From positions 1,116,001 through 1,180,000 of the forward strand of contig JAQGEQ010000186.1 in NCBI GenBank assembly GCA_034620365.1: 64,000 bases of DNA. Reading direction: 5' to 3'. This DNA comes from Pegea sp. RAD2-039. Taxonomy: Eukaryota > Chordata > Thaliacea > Salpida > Salpidae. The notes below the pieces were generated by a model. It was not told the DNA's origin. It made no database searches and was given only the letters and a program-made list of their open reading frames with translations. Below are positions 60,428 through 64,000 of the stretch, piece after piece. A program made the translations under genes and the position numbers. Each line of letters begins with the position of its first letter. Positions within the stretch are counted from its first letter, which is position 1.

Positions 60428-63211
60428 TTATATTTGAATAACTCTCATTGTATTAGTGAAGCCGGAACCAGGTTGCCAGCCAGTCACAATTACAACAAAG
60501 TCACCAGTAACAGTGAACTTCCGTTCCTTAGCAATAGCGATCGCGAACTTGACTCTTGCATCAACATCATCAGACCAGGGAGAGATTACTTTATCCTACA
60601 AATCATCAAGTTTATTTGCTGAATATTTGAGTAACAATTTACCTTAAAAACGCATGGAAAGCAACCTCGGTAAAGATGAAGCTGCCTGGCAGTTTGTTCA
60701 AATCTAGTGACAGCTAATATTGGAGCTCGTGGCTTGTAAGATGAAATGAGAGAAGCAGATTTACCACTTCGTGTCAAAACAACAATTGCAGCTATAAACA
60801 TTCAATTAGTTGTTATCTGATGAGGATCAGTCCAAACCTGCGTTGCACATAAATGAAGCTTCTACAACAGCGCTAGCAAGAGCTTCGGTCGGATCTTTTG
60901 CTAATCCTCTAGATTTGTGAAGCTCTTCAAATAGCTAAAAAAAATAAGTTGAAAAGAGAAGATATTAAGTAAGAGATAAAACCTTGCGATGCATGATAGC
61001 ACCTTCTGCTTCTCGTGAAATTTGATGTTGCATTCGGACACACTCTAACGGGAATTGACCTGGAAACAAAAACTAAGTAAAATGACCACTAGATGGCGTA
61101 CACCAACCTTTAGCAGTTTCGCCACTTAACATGACACAATCAGCTCCATCAAGAACAGCATTAGCCACATCAGAAGCCTCAGCACGGGTGGGTCTTGGCT
61201 TGGTTACCATACTTTCTAACATTTGAGTAGCACAAATCACTGGCTTTCCTTTCAGGTTACATTTAGCAATCAACTTCTTTTGAGCGATAAAAACCTGAAA
61301 GTAACAAAACTATGAGATGGTTGAAGACACATTTTCAAATATTTACTTTTTCGGGTGGAATCTCGATACCCATATCACCGCGCGCTACCATCACACCATC
61401 ACTAGCTTCAATAATCTCATCAATACGAGTTACTCCTTCATGGTTTTCAATTTTCGATATGATCTGTTGGAAAGTAACTTGTTTGAACTACATCGAGGTA
61501 AAGAGATTGTAGTTTTTTGTTGTGGTCTACACTGCGGCGTTTCATCGCGCGGTATGTCGTTACTACGACGACGAGGTGGGAGTAGAACTCAATCAGTAGC
61601 CACTCGTCCATCTCGTCGCCAACGATGTTTACAAGAAGCGAAATTAGTTCACAAGTGTTAAAATCGAATGAATTTTAAATCATCCGCAATAGATCTTTGA
61701 TGATCATCATTGCGCTGCTCCGAAGCACGTTTTGACCACCAAGAGCTACTTGGAAATTAAACCAGCGTAACTAGTCCTACTAATCGAGAAATTTATCGGA
61801 TCGCCAAAGATCGATTTATTGGATTAATAAAAAAGATCTCTCAACGAAAAGAGATTTTTCACAGAGACAAAAGTGAATGTTGTAAAGTGACAATATACAG
61901 ATCAGCTAACCAATATATTTTTTCCATCTTCACCAAGTACATCACGCACTGCTTTTACATCATCAGCTTTACGAATGAAGCTTGCAAAAACCATATCAAC
62001 TCCTTGGTCGACTCCAAAACGTAAATCTTTTCTGAAATAAAAATAAGTGAAAATTTTACAAAGAATAGTTGAATGTCGATCAACTACATCTAACATTTGT
62101 GATAAATATTTATCTAAGTAAAAATAATGCAACAAAATAGGATCTGCAGATGATGATCATCAATCTAATCATAATTATTTATTTTATATAAAATTCTATT
62201 GATGGATTCGAACAAAAAGTAATCTTCTTTCTAACTGTTAGTGCCAACATTAAAATTGTAATCTACAACTACATATCTTTTATATATTCACTAGTACAAG
62301 TACTTACTTGTCTTTTTCACTAACGGCAGGAAGATCGACACTAATTCCTGGCAGATTAACTCCTTTACGAGATCCCAACATTCCCCCATTTTCAATTTCA
62401 CAAATACAATGGTCATCAGCAAGAGTTTTCACTTTCAATGATATCAAACCATCATCAACAAAAATCTGAATCCAACAACCCACTTTTGCTAACCGCCAAA
62501 ATAGTTCATATAAATACTTACTCTGCTTCCAACTTTAACTACTTTATTCAAGTTCGAATAATCAACATAAATACAAGAAGCAGTTCCACAGTCTTTATGC
62601 TTCTCATTCAGCGACAGTTTAATTTCTTCACCACGAGTTAAAGCCACTTCAGCACTGCCGCCTCCCTTCAGAAGACCTGTTCTGATCTCTGGCCCTAAGA
62701 ACAACATACGTCTTTACAAATATCTTTTAACATGAATAAGTATAAACTGCACTTTGGTCTGTATATAAAGTTTAGTGCTGAAAAGAGAAAGCAAAAAAAA
62801 TAAGTTTGAACCTTTGGTGTCAAGGGCAATTGCAATTGGTCGATAAAAGATTGGGTTTTCACTAAAACTTTGCTCAGCAAGACGAACGTTAGCAATTGTT
62901 TGTGAATGGTACTCATGAGATCCGTGGGAAAAGTTCATTCGTGCCACATTCATACCAGCTTTGATCATATTTTTCAAAGTTTCGACTTTATTTGATGCTG
63001 GTCCTGGAAAGTGAAAATCAGCAAATATAAAATTTGCTAAAAATTATTAAGTAGACTTACCAATGGTACATACAATAGATGTAGCTCTACATAGTAATGG
63101 TTCTACATCAATATCAAGACCAGCACAGTATTCTAATGAAGTTTCTAAACTTGAGCTGAATGCACCACGATTTTGAGCTTGATAAAAAGCATCAGCGTTT
63201 GATTGACTCAT
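60428..63211 (-). CDS. PK: Pyruvate kinase, eleven exons
   Basis: Minus-strand exons: 63,211-63,061, 63,003-62,812, 62,694-62,522, 62,465-62,308, 62,031-61,911, 61,463-61,347, 61,294-61,108, 61,059-60,983, 60,934-60,838, 60,791-60,643 and 60,595-60,428. They sum to 1,590 bases, 529 residues. The enzyme makes pyruvate and ATP from phosphoenolpyruvate and ADP in the last step of glycolysis. Conserved sites are intact: [58 protein letters not shown] (catalytic Lys), [37 protein letters not shown] and SGETAKG. The C-terminal [14 protein letters not shown] matches the fructose-1,6-bisphosphate loop of allosteric animal forms. All introns are GT-AG. Intron 5 (61,464-61,910) is unlike the others in composition. 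Confidence 0.97.
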
Positions 63212-64000
63212 GATTAGATTCTAAGTTTAAAGTAATTAACAAAATAGAAATAAACTGTAAATGAAAATTAGTTTTCAATCAAGTAACTAACATCTAAATC
63301 TATTAAGCAAGCTGAAACTTATATTCATATAAAGTCAACATTTATTGATTTGCATAGATTTATTCAAAGTGATGTTTTGTCAAAAAAATGATAAACATTT
63401 TTTATAATGATAAAACACTTGCTTCATTCAAAGATTTTTGATGAACTTTTTCATTCTATCTAGAACTATACAAGCACATAAAGTAATAAAAACCTTTCTT
63501 ATATTCTTGCTTTCTAGTTTCTGCAATCATTTTTCAAACTAATTCTGCTTTAAAAAATCTATAGAAACTTTTCCACAGGACAACAACACAATAGGATACA
63601 CAAAGCAGTTATTTATACTAATAACAATGTCACTACTTATACAAAGCAATCATTAAACATTTTTTTGAATTAAAGACAAAACTTCAAATGTTAAATAAAT
63701 AGGATAACTAAAATAATCAAATAGATAAGATAAGAAATAAGATAACCAAATAGATACTTAAAATACAGTAAAAAAGGAAGAAAAATTAATTTAGGCTTAT
63801 TTCAAAATATATTACAAACTTTTAAAACTGTTTCCAACTTTTAAAGAAAAATGAGTTCAAAATGTTCTTAAATTCATTATGGTTTTTATAAGTCCTTATG
63901 GAGATTAAATATTTAATGTGTATGTATGAATAAAATACAAAAACAAAAATATTTTTCAAACTCACATTTACAAAGTTTCAAATAAATTAAAAAGTTCTGT
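63212..64000. other. Upstream flank of pyruvate kinase
   Basis: AT-rich. A promoter or 5' UTR exon is expected here, but no diagnostic motif can be supported. Confidence 0.4.

Noticed and set aside
60434-60647. Plus-strand frames over the last pyruvate kinase exon
   Set aside because: Antisense shadows of the conserved C-terminal exon.
61317-61661. 114-codon plus-strand frame across pyruvate kinase exon 6 and intron 5
   Set aside because: The first part is antisense to exon 6. The remainder is the odd CpG-rich intron segment, which I report as a compositional anomaly, not a gene.
61827-61860. Hairpin near 61,830 considered as a histone mRNA 3' stem-loop
   Set aside because: Stem and loop do not match the conserved histone stem-loop, and no histone frame lies nearby.
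1-64000. CRISPR array, bacterial operon, integrated virus or intact transposon
   Set aside because: No regular repeat-spacer arrays, transposase, reverse transcriptase, integrase or capsid-like frames were seen. Gene structure is plainly that of an animal nuclear genome.

Overview
This is a window of an animal nuclear genome. The genes are split by GT-AG introns, and the spacer DNA is very AT-rich (roughly 70% or more by eye). I recognise several clear metazoan orthologues: WDR1/AIP1, pyruvate kinase, nephrocystin-5/IQCB1, a family-10 fucosyltransferase, a zona pellucida (ZP) domain protein and a LEM-like inner nuclear membrane protein. No vertebrate-specific feature is visible. A short secreted peptide precursor has the layout of tunicate antimicrobial precursors (signal, cationic block, acidic tail), and many introns are only 43-60 bases. 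An invertebrate chordate such as a tunicate is a reasonable guess but is not proven. No CRISPR array, operon or clear transposon was found.

Layout. 1-10,832 (+): the 3' part of a large gene for a secreted mosaic protein with LDLa, ricin-type beta-trefoil, TSP1, C-type lectin, kringle and about 18-19 sushi/CCP modules. This block is richer in GC and carries a dense set of palindromic words (TGACGTCA, CACGTG, GTTGCTNNAGCAAC) in both exons and introns. 13,511-15,658 (-): a 366-residue charged protein I do not recognise. 18,662-20,368 (+): alpha-1,3-fucosyltransferase. 22,217-24,494 (+): ZP-furin site-EGF-transmembrane protein. 25,871-29,644 (+): IQCB1/NPHP5. 30,538-31,547 (+): the small cationic/acidic peptide precursor. 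32,951-39,907 (+): two-finger C2H2 protein whose first micro-exon encodes a FOG/SALL-type NuRD-recruitment motif. 42,626-42,730 (+): a 34-residue single-transmembrane micropeptide. 42.7-51.0 kb: a gene-poor AT-rich stretch. 50,999-54,444 (+): WDR1. 58,198-58,962 (+): LEM-like/LAP2-like protein. 60,428-63,211 (-): pyruvate kinase.

For the unknown gene, the fucosyltransferase, the ZP gene, IQCB1, the peptide precursor, the zinc finger gene, WDR1 and pyruvate kinase I rebuilt complete exon chains by hand. Every chain closes in frame from ATG to stop. Predicted lengths of IQCB1 (594), WDR1 (617) and pyruvate kinase (529) are close to the human proteins as I recall them (598, 606, 531). These genes do not form one pathway. 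The mosaic lectin/CCP gene, the ZP protein, the fucosyltransferase and the peptide precursor are all surface or secreted products, so a recognition or defence theme is possible but is inference only.
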